Below, piece after piece: positions 1 through 11,300 of a stretch of 64,000 nucleotides of DNA. The notes beneath the pieces were generated by a model. The model worked only from the letters and a program-made list of their open reading frames with translations, searched no databases and had not been told where the DNA came from. This DNA is from Zygnema cylindricum (Eukaryota; Streptophyta; Zygnematophyceae; Zygnematales; Zygnemataceae). How positions within the stretch are numbered: position 1 is the stretch's first letter; each line of letters starts with the position of its first letter. The stretch is taken from contig JBBHKE010002285.1 of NCBI GenBank assembly GCA_037447655.1, forward strand, positions 1-64,000, given 5' to 3'. Both the position numbers and the translations under genes were made by a program.

Positions 1-60
<60 letters not shown>

Positions 61-66
61 GAGAGA
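1..66. repeat. (GA)n microsatellite
   Basis: The window opens in a nearly perfect GA dinucleotide tract with one C interruption near position 49. The tract runs off the left edge, so its full length is unknown. Confidence 0.98.
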
Positions 67-116
67 ATCAAAGACACGCCATGGGTGTCGCCGTATTCAG
101 AAGTGGCAAATTGTTT

Positions 117-205
117 TTAAAATGTTGCCCTAGAACGGATTTGAACTTGAGACCTACGGGCTACGTAAAGCCAAACGCCTTAACCATTAAGTCGTCATCG
201 AAACA
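117..205 (-). other. tRNA-derived relic (SINE head or tRNA pseudogene)
   Basis: Read on the minus strand this stretch has an A-box-like D-arm segment (TAATGGTTAAGGCG), an anticodon-arm-like GGCT..AGCC stem, and about 35 nt later a B-box/T-loop segment (GTTCAAATCC). Order and spacing are those of a Leu/Ser-like tRNA, but the T stem does not pair and no 7-bp acceptor stem closes. It is best called a tRNA-derived sequence (SINE head or pseudogene), not a working tRNA. Confidence 0.45.
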
Positions 206-349
206 ATACATTTATTAAGTTTTATTCGTACTTAACTTTTGACATATTGACTAAAATCATACCAAATTGACGAAGAGGCGCATATGAAACAATTCATGCA
301 CGAATGCGAATCCAAACCCTGTAAATTAATTTGATCGGACGACCGTTGT
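206..349. other. Intergenic, nothing recognised
   Basis: Short AT-rich stretch between the tRNA relic and the first LTR relic. I see no reading frame or clear repeat in it. Confidence 0.5.
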
Positions 350-840
350 TGCAGCCGCCACTCGGAATGAGCTTTTGGCGACCTTTGGAGATAGCGTCAG
401 GCGATGCCACGTGGCGCTACATTATTGGATTCCGGGGAAGATAGGAGGAGGAACCATGGCTCACAATTTGATAGTGTCACCTTAAAGGCCATGTCGTACA
501 ATGGCTGTACAATAAGTACATTGGCCACTATACTGTCTTGAACTATATAGTGTTCCTATTAGACTAGGGTTTAGTAGTAGGTATACGTGAGTAGGCAGAC
601 CAAAACTTACTTAGGCAAATTTAGGTACCTTTCTCTAAGAGAGCTTGTAAATATAAATGTCAGTTTTGACATCCCATAACTTTCTCCTCAGTGGAGCAAA
701 TTCAGAGATTCTTTTTGCTATCGACTCACGAGAGTCTTGTCTTCACAAGGGTGAAGGCGACCAGAGGTTTTCGTCTAACAGGGTGGAAGTTATTCTAGTC
801 GAAACACAAAGGGGTCAGGTTTATCCAATGGGCTTTGTGT
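350..840 (+). mobile_element. Decayed copia LTR relic, plus orientation
   Basis: This segment resembles, in plus orientation, the LTR/leader of the copia elements at 55,640-56,400 and 61,975-62,872 (minus strand). Shared landmarks in the same order are a GCCACGTGGC motif, the CCATGTCGTACAATGG block, an AGAGAGCTTGTAAATATAA promoter-like block, and the GAGCAAATTC..GATTCTTTTTG leader segment. The small open frame inside it is incidental. It is an old solo-LTR-like remnant with many substitutions. Confidence 0.55.
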
Positions 841-1086
841 GAGCTGCCCATTCTGAGGACCTATGGAGATCTCAGAGATCTCAGAATTATAGAGTTCGTT
901 AGACTACATATGGCTTGAATTGTATTTAAACAATGCTTATGAACTTTGATCCGATTAACGGAATTATGGATAGAGTACATGGAGACTAGCTGAAAATTAG
1001 TGCGAGTCTGATCCTGCACGAAACAAATGTATCGGACATTTGTTTCAACGGCAATTGGTAAAAGCCGGTTTAGATTCGACGGCACA
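841..1086. other. Intergenic between two LTR relics
   Basis: No coding potential is seen; the segment may be residual element sequence linking the two LTR-like relics. Confidence 0.4.
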
Positions 1087-1610
1087 CATCATCGCCAAGA
1101 TCTTGAAATGGCGCTTTGGTGGTTATCGGGCATAACATGACCTGATGCCACGTGGCAAGATAGAATTGGGAAGCGGGAATCTTGGGGAGCATGAGGACAA
1201 GTACGGAGGAGACAGGCTTCCACTCCATAGCCTTGTCCTACACAAGACGTACATAAAATACATCGGCTATGGTACTTTTCTGTACTGTAGAGTTTAGTCT
1301 TCTCATTGGAGGGTACATCAATAGATAGGGGTTTTGAGAGGGGTTTAGGACTTAGAGAATTTAGGAGGTAGCCGCCTCTCTCCCATTGAGCTTGTATAAA
1401 TCTTGGCATCTTTGTTACTTGATAATTAATCGCCTGGTTCGGCGTTTTCAGTAATTCTTTTTGCTGCTGACTGAAGAGATTCCACACTGCACAGGGGTGC
1501 AGTCAGATTGTCTATTTTCTTGCTTGGGTAGCAGTGGTCTTAGAAGAAAGGGAGTTAGTCAAAAACTACCTAGAGGCTTCCTGAATTTTGTAGTCCAATG
1601 GGGGACACAG
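1087..1610 (+). mobile_element. Second copia LTR relic, plus orientation
   Basis: It matches the same LTR family better than the first relic. It shares GCCACGTGGC, the block GAGAGGGGTTTAGGACTT, the GGTAGCCGCCTCTCTC block, a TATA box (TTGTATAAATC near 1,391-1,401) and the downstream leader with TTGATAATTAAT. Order and orientation are U3, TATA, R/U5 reading left to right. No Gag or Pol reading frame follows. Confidence 0.6.
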
Positions 1611-1639
1611 AATTGCATTCCGTTCATCTAGTTAATTGG

Positions 1640-2056
1640 TATTTCCTACGGTGTACAAGCTTAAATAGTTATCATATCTTACATATTCTAGCACAGTTCC
1701 TAGATTATAGGACAACACTAACGGCTTCTTTCACAGACGGCAGGTACCGAGATCAAATCCGTGGTCTTTGATTTTTTTTTGGTAAATCTACTACTGTCTC
1801 CTTCTTCCTGTCGTCTCCTTCCTGTCTCCTTTAGACAACATAGACATCGTCTCCTTTAGACAACATAGACAGCCATGGCTCTACCTCCCTCTCCAGACAA
1901 CATAGACAGCCATGGTTGTACCTCCCTCTCTAGTCTTCAGTGACTACAACAAGCGTGGGGACTAGAGAGAGGAGTTAGAACTGTGCCTCTTTTCTTGCTT
2001 TTATTTTACATCCTGCAAACCTAGAAAATACAATACAGAAACCTTTAATTTCTACA
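1640..2056 (-). mobile_element. Copia LTR U3 fragment, minus orientation
   Basis: Homologous to 50,953-51,253 and 62,560-62,872. The minus-strand copy begins TGTAGAAATTAAAGG at 2,056, matching TGTTGAAATTAAAGG at 51,253 and TGTTAAAATTAAAGG at 62,872. It carries the GGCAGCCATGGCT block (duplicated here) and the ATCAAATCC hairpin. It faces the plus-strand LTR relic next to it. Confidence 0.6.
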
Positions 2057-3515
2057 TTTATCTAATAATAAATTTTATTGAAGAAAAACAAAGGAACGAT
2101 GTTCTCGAAACTGCTGGAAAAAAAGACAATTTTGTGTTGTTCTTTGGTCTAACATAGACCGCAGAAGCAACCCAAACTATCATGCAAAAAACTAAGCAAA
2201 AATAGGTCGACGAACAATCATTTGAAATGCATCCTCCATATGCGTACACAGACGCAACAAACAACATTTAGGGTTTCATGGAATAATCAACATAAATAAA
2301 CCCTATGACAACATCTAAGGTTTGATGGAATAATCGACATAAACAAACCCTAGGACAAATGCATAAACAATGCATATCAAACATATATAAAATAACATAA
2401 ATAAATAATAACAAACAAATGCATCACACATAAACAATAGTATAATCAAATAATATTATATCATTCAAAGTGCATGACCTAATCGACAACCCTAAAATAC
2501 TACATCTTTGGTCCCTACTTTTCTAACCAGCATTGATGAATTTCGCTAACAAAGCTCATAGCAATATATACACTTGTGAGCTGTCAACAAATCACTGACT
2601 GTCAAAATATCCAACATAACTTCCACTAAAACATAATATCCTATTACGACAAAAATCCTAACTGGAAATTACGTAACTATCATTATCTCCTATTTAAACA
2701 TGAAAACCTACTATTAAGAATAAATTAATCGTAAACATACACCTGAAAGTCAGGCAATCGTAAGCGTACAGTTGTCTGCAAATACGACACATAAATTAGA
2801 TTGTCGAAACCCTAAATGGCTATATAAACATCATAATCAACTCTAATTAATTAATACAAATAAGACAAACCAATGTTGTTCCAAATATTTACAGGTACAC
2901 AAAATCTTATGCTGAGTCATGGCGAATAAATCAGTAGGACTTCGCGAATCTCGTCAAAGCATCTTGGACGTCCAAAAATAAATATCGTGTGATTGACGCG
3001 ATTTCCCCTCACCACTACTTGAAAATAACGGCGGCCTTTGTCCGCCGTCCGTCACTCTTTTTGTCACCCTTGATGTTGCGCCACGTGGCCCCAAAGTCCA
3101 GTTGACGAAACGACGTCAACTCATCCAAATCAAACCGCGTACTTCGTCATAAATACCGCCTGCCGAAATAAAAGTACACCTGTCCCAAAAAGATTCACTG
3201 TACCTTCTCCATAACTGTCGTCTGTCGCATTCTGTTTCGTACGTGCGACGTACTATTTTAACCTTTCAGAATATTTTACATCAGATCGCTTCGCGATCCG
3301 CCGTCCATTTCACTTACGCATTCCGCGCCACTCAATTCGACAATTAATTTTACTCGTACAATAAGCCTCCAATCCGCAAATCCGTTCGAACCTCCACATT
3401 AATAAACTAATTACGTATGCACGAAATACGCGCACGCATGTGCGAAACTGAATCTTCCAAAAACAACATTTTGTACACAATGTTGACAAGTGTCCAAATA
3501 GTATACCGTACAGTA
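2057..3515. other. AT-rich intergenic DNA
   Basis: AT-rich DNA with short, incidental reading frames only. Two similar phrases (AACAAACCCTA.GACAA within 2,290-2,360) suggest a small old duplication. I see no gene here. Confidence 0.6.
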
Positions 3516-4088
3516 CACCGCCAATCACTATTAGCTCACTATTAGCGTACAGGTTTCTTTAGCGTATAAGAATAATTACAGTGATTTACGCTAATTAGGA
3601 ATTTGAAAATTTTCAAAAAAAAACATACATTCTAATTGTTTACTAATGCTTATTTGGGTCTTTGAAAAAAATATATATTGGTCGCAAACATGCTTACACT
3701 AATATAGGTACTTGTACAAAATCTGACAAATCATACATAAATCAAACGTTCACACAGTCGAAACGTGGTTGTTGGACGAATATGTGCGAACGTGATATTT
3801 GACAGCCCGATTTCGTTCCTTTTTTAGAGCGCATATTCTCATGCGTCCGCGGTTACTAAAACTCATTATTTATAGTTTTTCACTTTAAAATGTAAGATTT
3901 TGTACGGTCTGACAATGACCGTACACCACACTATTTAAAAGACAATGTACTTTCGTTTTGTACGGTACTTGGAAAAAAACCCCGAATGGCGTAAAGAAAA
4001 AAACACAATAAGTTACGCTATTTGAGAATTTGAAAAAAAAAAAGTGGGACGGAATTAGTATACATTACGCTAATAGCGATTGGCGATG
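3516..4088. mobile_element. MITE family A, copy 1
   Basis: A non-coding element of about 570 bp bounded by inverted ends: left CACCGCCAATCACTATTAGC and right GCTAATAGCGATTGGCGATG. The interior is co-linear with 35,046-35,598, the right part of copy 2. Shared blocks include GCAAACATGCTTACACTAATATAGG, the AGAGCGCATATTCTCATGC block and the AATGGCGTAAAG block. No transposase frame is present, so it is non-autonomous. The superfamily is not certain. Confidence 0.8.
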
Positions 4089-4872
4089 TACACCATGTAT
4101 CGCTACTATTTTTTTTTGACTTCTACGACCTCGGCGGCATGTTCAATGCTGGCAAAATTGGGTTATGTGCATGGTGTTGGAACCGTTGCGATATTCGTTA
4201 TGGTCAGCAAATGTTGCGATATTCGTTATGGGCAGCAAAAGTTGGTCAGAGGTCGTAAAAGTCAAAATTTTAGATACCCGAAACCGACATTTTTTTTTTT
4301 CAAAATTTGAACACCCGATACCCGACCGGGTTATGTCACGCTCCTAAATTGTTAACCGTTACCCGATACGCGTTTTGATACGCGTTTACGAAAATAAAAG
4401 TTAACCGAAAATCGATTTCTCGCGACTACCCGTACCCGCCCCTACCCGAATGTGTACAAAATTAATGGTACATCTCCCTCATACCTTCCACAATACCAAG
4501 AGTACAAAGTACAATAATGCTGGATAGTGTGGACAGTACAAAACCTTCATTTTTTTTTCGTGTTTTGCTTATCCGACCGTACCCGTTTTTTTTTTTTTTT
4601 TGGTGAATCACCCGCCCAGATCCTACCGGCCCCCAAAATTTGGCACCCGAATCCGTTCCGGACCCGACGCGGGCAGTCGGGTAATGGTTGGGCACGGATT
4701 CGGGTACTTGATTGCAACCTCTGAAGTCGATAGTAAGTGATGTTCTAAAGTTGAACTGCGATTTCGTCGAGATGCTTGTGTCGATACTTGCGATAAACCA
4801 TTTTAGCTAGATCAGTTTTTGCCACGTATACGTTTTGTCAGCGAAATGTTTGTTCTCGGTACAAAATTTTGC
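4089..4872. other. Intergenic with possible degenerate TIR sequences
   Basis: Contains poly-A/T runs and repeated phrases of the ACCCGATACCC/CGGGTA type in both orientations near 4,310-4,460 and 4,640-4,700. They may be the ends of a degenerate inverted-repeat element. No gene is seen. Confidence 0.45.
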
Positions 4873-5050
4873 AGTGTTGGGTATCGGCAGGGTTTTGCCT
4901 ATAACCGATATGTCCTTTGTGCTGGCTTTCCGATTATCAATATATTGGCACGATGTATCGGCACCGGTGTTATCGCGATAAAAAACCGATAATTAAAAAC
5001 CGATATTATCGGTTTTTTATCGCGATAACACCGGTACTGATAACTATCGG
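4873..5050. repeat. TIR-like end plus 30-bp perfect palindrome
   Basis: CAGTGTTGGGTATCGG near 4,873 matches the terminal inverted repeat (TAGTGTTGGGTATCG) of the nested element at 34,069-35,045. Just inside lies a perfect inverted repeat: arms 4,963-4,992 and 5,006-5,035 (30 nt each, no mismatch) with a 13-nt loop. The arms begin ACCGGTGTTATCGCGATA. The other end of the presumed element was not found nearby. Confidence 0.75.
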
Positions 5051-6608
5051 CAATAATTGTACGGTTTTTGTACAGTTAAACGGATAGCTTTCTGTACTAA
5101 AATCCCGTTATACAAAGTACAGAAGAGATTGTCATACGTGGCATGCCACGCTATATACAGTCAGAAGTATATTTTCTCCTACTTATTGCCGATAAGGACG
5201 TCTGTTATGGTTGTCCAGTGCTGCTCTGTGAAAGCTACCTTAAGTCTACACATTTGCACATTTTTTTTTTTTTGCTGCGGGGGTTTCCTCTGATTGCTCA
5301 TATGCTCAACCCACATTTACAAGTTATGGGCACACCTCCGAGGTGCCTGAGTGAATTCATAAAAAACCAGATAGTCCAATGGAAGACGGCCAAGTCGAAA
5401 TGGTTACTGATAGATAAGCCGAGATGGGAACGCTGTCCCGAGGAGAGATACCTATTAAAAAAACGGAAGAAACAGGTGATCTGCTGCTAAAATTAAATTA
5501 TCTTTACACTTTTAAATAATCGCTTTTAAACCCAATGCCCTCAATGGTAAGACTAAAGCCTCGACATTTTTTTTTTGTTTTTTCCCATTGAGTCTGGTAT
5601 GCCTTAGTAATATGTTCATTAGCAAAATTAAAATGGACATATACAACTTCAATATGTATTCAAACATGTATTCTATTGAGTTTTCTCAAAATATCACTAC
5701 GGAAATATATTTTTTCATCATCTTTTTTTTTTGTCAAATATCACACGTGTTTTTGCAAAAATCAGTTCGACAAACAATGAACACACTATTTACCTTCAAA
5801 TATAAAGTAGAAACATGAAGAGACTATTTCAAAGATCTGATTATCATATGCGTGAGCGAACTCATTGTGACAATTGTCACATGCATATGAAGAATATCCG
5901 TATTTGTAAAACATTTGGCAAAACCCAAAACCTCTGTCCATTTCCCATGTTCGAGAGTAGGATGATATATTAACGAAAACATATAAAAGGGGAAGATAAA
6001 TTAAAAGAAACGTCTTCGACGCTTGTTGCATTGCATGCCAAAAGTCGAAATATATAAGATATGTGCCAAAAGCAAAAAACACAAAAAGAAATCAATAAAA
6101 AAATGAAAAAGTAACGTGTTTTGTATCGAAGAACAAGTACTTGAAGAACCAACAAAAAATAATTTAAGCTTTACTAAGACAGGTTTTAAAATACAAAACA
6201 GAAAGATAAATAATAATAATTGAAAAGGAACAATCTTTCCACCTTCATATGTGCTTCAACTTATCTTTTCACCAACCAGAATAAAATAAATAAATAAAGA
6301 AAGATATTGCAATAAAAAAAACTAAACATGAGTAACATTCGGTAAACTAACATCCTTTCCCTTTTTGACAATTTAACAAGGAGAGAGAAACTGAATGCAA
6401 TTGAAGAAAAGCAAAAAGACGAACGAAAAGCAAAACATTTGATGTTATTTTGAAAACTAGCGGATGAGGTGCAAAATGTCAAAATATGGAGGTGAGATTA
6501 TAAATCAGAAAAAATTAACGGTCAACACGCGAAGGCATGAAATTCCAAAGGTGAAATCCAAAGGTGAAATCCAAAGGAAGTAAAAAAGAAAGCAGAAGAA
6601 GAAAGATT
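5051..6608. other. AT-rich intergenic DNA
   Basis: Only short incidental open frames with low-complexity Phe/Ser-rich translations. Homopolymer A/T runs are common. No gene, RNA or element boundary is recognised. Confidence 0.55.
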
Positions 6609-6610
6609 GA

Positions 6611-6690
<80 letters not shown>

Positions 6691-6702
6691 GGGAAAGAAA
6701 GA
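6609..6702. repeat. (GAAA)n microsatellite
   Basis: About 80 bp of pure GAAA tetranucleotide repeat followed by interrupted copies. A GAGGTA-rich purine stretch continues to about 6,840. Confidence 0.97.
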
Positions 6703-7927
6703 ACTAAAGACAAGAAAGCAAAAGAGAGGTGAGAGGAGGAGGCGAATTGAAGCAGCAGGATGAAACTAAAGAGATAGAGGTAGAGTCAGAGAGGGAGAGG
6801 TAGAGGTAGAGAGGTAGACAGTAGAGGTAGCGGTAAAGAGTTTCATCCCATGGTGGGTTATCGCAAAAAGAAATTGGTACAATAAATCAGGGAGTTCGAT
6901 TGCTACTAAACCAAACCCTAAATATAGTACATAATTGTCGTCATTTTTGTTAGAGGTGAATACCGGTGACTATGGAAAGAATCAGGCACAACTCTATGGC
7001 TGAAAAAAGACATTCAAATAATACCTCCTACCCTAACCTTTTATTTCATTTGAAATGTTAAGTTCTTCTGATGTACACAAAGGAGTATAATCAACAATTG
7101 GTAAACCTCGATATTTACAATCATAATCGGGCAACGTATGTCATCCCTTATCATGCCGTTTTGATCCCAAAATTTTCTAAAATCTCATAGAATTTCATGA
7201 AATTTCATAAGACTCGTAAGAATTTCATAAAACTTGTAAGAATTCGATAGAATTTTGTAATAATTTTGTCATGACTTCGTAAGAGTTTCGTAAGAATTTC
7301 ATACAACTCGAGCCCATTGCCCACCACAAATAGGACAAGCACAGACCCACCATGAAGGCCACAAAAGTTCTCGATTTCCAGCCATGGCAACATTTTCCTC
7401 TTCGGGGTCGTGGTCGGTTCGATTCCCAGAAGTCAAAGACGCCGTTTGCCGCCCACATCTCATACACTGCCACTGGGAACCAGTGGGTCAGGGCTTATCC
7501 CCCTCCCCCTCTCATTGTCCTCCCCCACTCCCCATCTCCCCCCTCCCCCCGTATTTTTCACTCTTCACAATCTCGTCCTCATCTCTATATGTCTCCACTC
7601 GCTCCTCATCATCCGCCCTGCCCCTGCCCATCTTATCATCTATCTTGCTCCTCATCACATCTGCAATATCACATCACCATCACTAATATCATCATCCATC
7701 TATGTCATGTTATCATCATCTCATATCTCATAAATCAAATCTTTGTCCATCTCGTTCCCTCTTCGCTGCTTATCTCCTCATAATATGATGGTTTTCTGAG
7801 TCTCCCGTTCTCCTCTCCTCCCCTCCCCCCCACTCTCCTCTCCTCTCCTCTCCTCTCTCTCTTCCTCCTCCTCTTCTTTCTCCTTAGTGTCATCCACAAC
7901 CTGCTCCATACCAATGCATTTCTTAAC
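6703..7927. other. Intergenic 3' flank of the deubiquitinase gene
   Basis: Purine-rich DNA near 6,720-6,840, then unremarkable sequence with repeated GAATTTCATA-like phrases at 7,190-7,300, then CT-rich tracts at 7,495-7,560 and 7,785-7,885. The open frames on both strands around 7,350-7,780 are low-complexity Pro/Ser/His reads of the CT-rich tract. The host gene's 3' UTR and poly(A) site should lie here on the minus strand, but I cannot place them. Confidence 0.5.
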
Positions 7928-8359
7928 CTAAATATCAAACCCAAACAAACCCATTACTATATTCAAAACAGCAAAAGAATAGACCACCTTCCTTCCTTTT
8001 CTCACCTTATGCCACGTGGCTTCTGGAGAATTTCGCCAGGTCCCAGTAATTACGTCTCTCCTACCTCCTAAATACCCAAAAAAATCCCCAAGACCGGCAG
8101 CTGATACTAATCCTAAGGCAGCATTTCGTTCCGCAAACCTCCGTTTTCGAGGCCACAAACTAATTAATTCTTTGTTGTTTCCCGAACTTGATTTCGAAAA
8201 CGACAATTCCGAGTAGTCAATGCTTAGAGCTCGTGAGGAATCCGAAGTGACGGGAGCCATGGCTGGAGCTTTTCTTAAGGCATCTTCAGTAGGAGGAGAG
8301 AGCTCGAGTTCTCTTACAAGAAGACCAGCCGCATCTGCTCCTCGAGGTCGAGGAAATTG
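7928..8359 (-). CDS. Deubiquitinase terminal exon 50 (low-complexity tail)
   Basis: An open frame of 143 codons from a TTTGCAG acceptor at 8,360 to a TAG stop at 7,928, in phase with exon 49. The tail is basic and Ser/Arg/Ala-rich (SSRALSIDYSELSFSKSSS; PRKRRFAERNAALGLVSAAG) with no domain I recognise. A possible donor (CTT|GTAAGA) about 40 nt into the exon means the real C-terminus could be shorter or differently spliced. Confidence 0.55.
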   Translation of the reverse strand, partial: QFPRPRGADAAGLLVRELELSPPTEDALRKAPAMAPVTSDSSRALSIDYSELSFSKSSSGNNKELISLWPRKRRFAERNAALGLVSAAGLGDFFGYLGGRRDVITGTWRNSPEATWHKVRKGRKVVYSFAVLNIVMGLFGFDI

Positions 8360-11300
8360 CTGCAAATAAAGTAATGATAGTCAATTGATTAACAAGAAAA
8401 GGTGAGAGAGAGGGAGGAAGGTGGTTAATCAGCATCAAATAAGATATAATGAAGCAATAATAATTAATATGATATTTTGAAAAAAATAAAATAAAAAGCG
8501 AGGTTAACATTGGTAAAAACATCTCAAGTTCAGCCACAAAGAGATACTCACAACAACATTAGAGAATCATAAGCAGTTAGTAAGATAAAATTTGACTTGC
8601 TTGGTGTAAGTTTTTTACGCGTTTCATTCAAAAAATTTTCCGCTGCAAAATAATAATTATGTTTTAACAACGCTTGTACAACTTGGTAACTACAGCTTGA
8701 GTTTGGCAACGTGATTTGAACTCGCAGAAATGGATGCACAAGTTTTAACTCCTACTAAGATAATTGACGTGACTAGAATAGACAAAAGAACTGAGAAAAA
8801 AAAAGTGTCATAGAGAATACTCAGACTGGCAAGAACTACAACATAAGTACTAGTTGCTAACATAACCACATGGAATAATCTACAAAAATTAAGCATAAAC
8901 AAGAAATAATTAGATAATATCGACGAAAAAAGCGGAAATTAACCAGAACTTACGGGGACCAGTATTAGTCAAGCATAACCACAAGAAGTAATGAGTAACC
9001 ATAATATGAAGCATAATGACAAGGAGAAAATGGACAAACAAAACATAACATAACATTACATTACATAGTTATGTGAAATAATGTGTACAAAGCTAGAATA
9101 GTACCTGCATAATTCTATGAAATATTGTGCAGAAAACTGATATATAATACTAAACATAATCATATGAAATAATGTGTAGAAAATAAACAAAGTTGTATGA
9201 AATTACGTGAAGAAAACGAACTTAATTATATAAATCATAGAGTAAAAAGTGAAATAATACCTGCATGTGGGGATGCATCCAGCTCTCTAACTGCTCGGCG
9301 GGAATTGACATTTGCCCGTCTGCGTAATGTAAACGAATTGTGGGTGCGTTTCCTTGACTTGAAGGAGGAGGAGGAAGAGGAGTAGAACTCGGGAGACTGT
9401 GAGTCTTTCTACATAGTTCATTAAGAGATAAAAACATCACCTTCACCTGACATCTCCAGAAAGAGTAAGAAGAATAATAATAAGAATAATAAAAACAATA
9501 ATGATAAGAATAAAAATAAGAAGAATAATAATAGTAATCAATAATCAATAATCAATAATAAACCTTGGTATATCAATTAAAAACAAATAACAGTTTTTGA
9601 ATCTTTAAAGCAGCTACTTGCCTTTCTTCTCCCTCTTTCCCTCTCTTGCTCTCCCATCTCCCCACTACCACCTCCCAAAAGACCCCATCCCCCCAAAAAA
9701 AGAAACGAAAATTTAAATCACCTCATCGGCAGTATATCCGAGCCCTCCGTTTCCATTCCCCAACCTCACCACCGTTGACCTCCCTCGCTCCCCTTCTGAT
9801 GGGGTCCTTTGGTTCATAGGACCACTACTCCCACCCCCATTAGGGGGAGGAGGAGGAGATCTCCTTCGACAAACCAAAGCGAAACAAGCGAGAGAACAAA
9901 GTTTGTGAAGAAAATGTCGGTCTCCGACTAACTGAACAGCCGGCATAGAACGGGCAGACGCCATAGAAAGTTGGAGGTTTGGGTTAGGGTTGGTTCCCGA
10001 ACCAGAATTAGGAGATTCCCCATTTGGACCTTTGTTAATTTTGTTGGGACCTGCAAAAATAAATAACAATGATAAACAAAAATAATAGAAAAAAAAAGTT
10101 CGTGGAGATTTCTATGATTTGGACCTTGATTTGTTTTGTTGTTCCCATCTGTAATTATAAATGCGGCAAGAATATACAGAAAAAAAAAGATTTTTCCCTG
10201 GAAAAACAATAGAAACCTAGAAACTTAAGGAAATCAAGAAAAAAAACCTAAGAGATTCATTGCAAAGGTCCTAAACGCCTCAAAGAGGCAGAGGAAGAGG
10301 GAGCGGGAGAGTGAGCGGAGAGGGAGAGGGAGAGAGTGGGAGAGGGAGAGGGAGAAAGAGGGAGAGGGAGAGGGAGAGGGAGCGGGAGCGGGAGAGGGAG
10401 AGGGAGAGGGAATCTATACGAAACGAGACGGCAAGAAATGCGTGATAAAAAATATAGCGTCAAGCAAATCAGAGTCATGCGGACGAACACCAGTAGTCAA
10501 GTTTGACGTTGATGCTCAATAACTCGCAGTCAGGAAGTACAACTTTAATCACGATTAGAAAGTCAATAATACTAATTTGTGTTCAGAAATTTTCTAAAAT
10601 GGTGTCAATAAAACAATTCGGTTAAGTGGCCCATACTGAGCCTCATAGCAAAAACAAAATGCAGTGAAGTGAAGTTAATACGAAACCTGCAAATATTGAA
10701 TTCACTAACGTCAAATTTGTCTTTAGGCTGCAAAAACCTAAAAAGGTTAATGCAACATTACTTTATGGATTTTATTTCTAGCTTTGATAAGTAGCAGCAT
10801 CAGCAAAAGCTGACAGATGACACCACAAGCCTACAAAGACTGGTTTATTTGCAGAACCATGATATGGAACATCATTAACGAAACACGTGAGCTGAGCGCA
10901 CTTTCAGGCAATAAACATCAGAGTCATGTCCAAGGTCTAACAAAGCGTCGCAATTATCCAGAAAGAAGTAGATCCTAAGCCAAACAGGTGATCAAATTAA
11001 CCCACCGTTCGCACATCCTCTACAGGACACTTTAGGAGATACTGGGAGAGCCAATGAGTTTGCTGAAGCATCTTCATTTGGAATGTCTTACAGGCGGTTC
11101 GACTCACTTCCAACAACTTTATCACCACAGTCTGCTTAAAAAATGCACAAAAACACCAACAAAATTAAGGTTTGAAGTTTGCCCACTTTTATGAATCAAC
11201 CTTAGGTGAAGACTCTGCATCATGAAAAACGATAGTATGCAGGAGAACTGGTTTGCTAATTACTCAAGAATTAAGATGGTGACATAAAACCCCTATGATC

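Noticed and set aside
117-205. Functional tRNA gene
   Set aside because: The T stem does not pair, no acceptor stem closes and the anticodon loop is irregular.
5143-5490. Plus-strand open frame of 115 codons
   Set aside because: Poly-T-derived Phe run and no recognisable domain; no splice or promoter context.
7352-7783. Plus-strand open frames of 100-143 codons
   Set aside because: All three overlapping frames are Pro/Ser/His-rich readings of a CT-rich tract, with no conserved motif or codon-like pattern.
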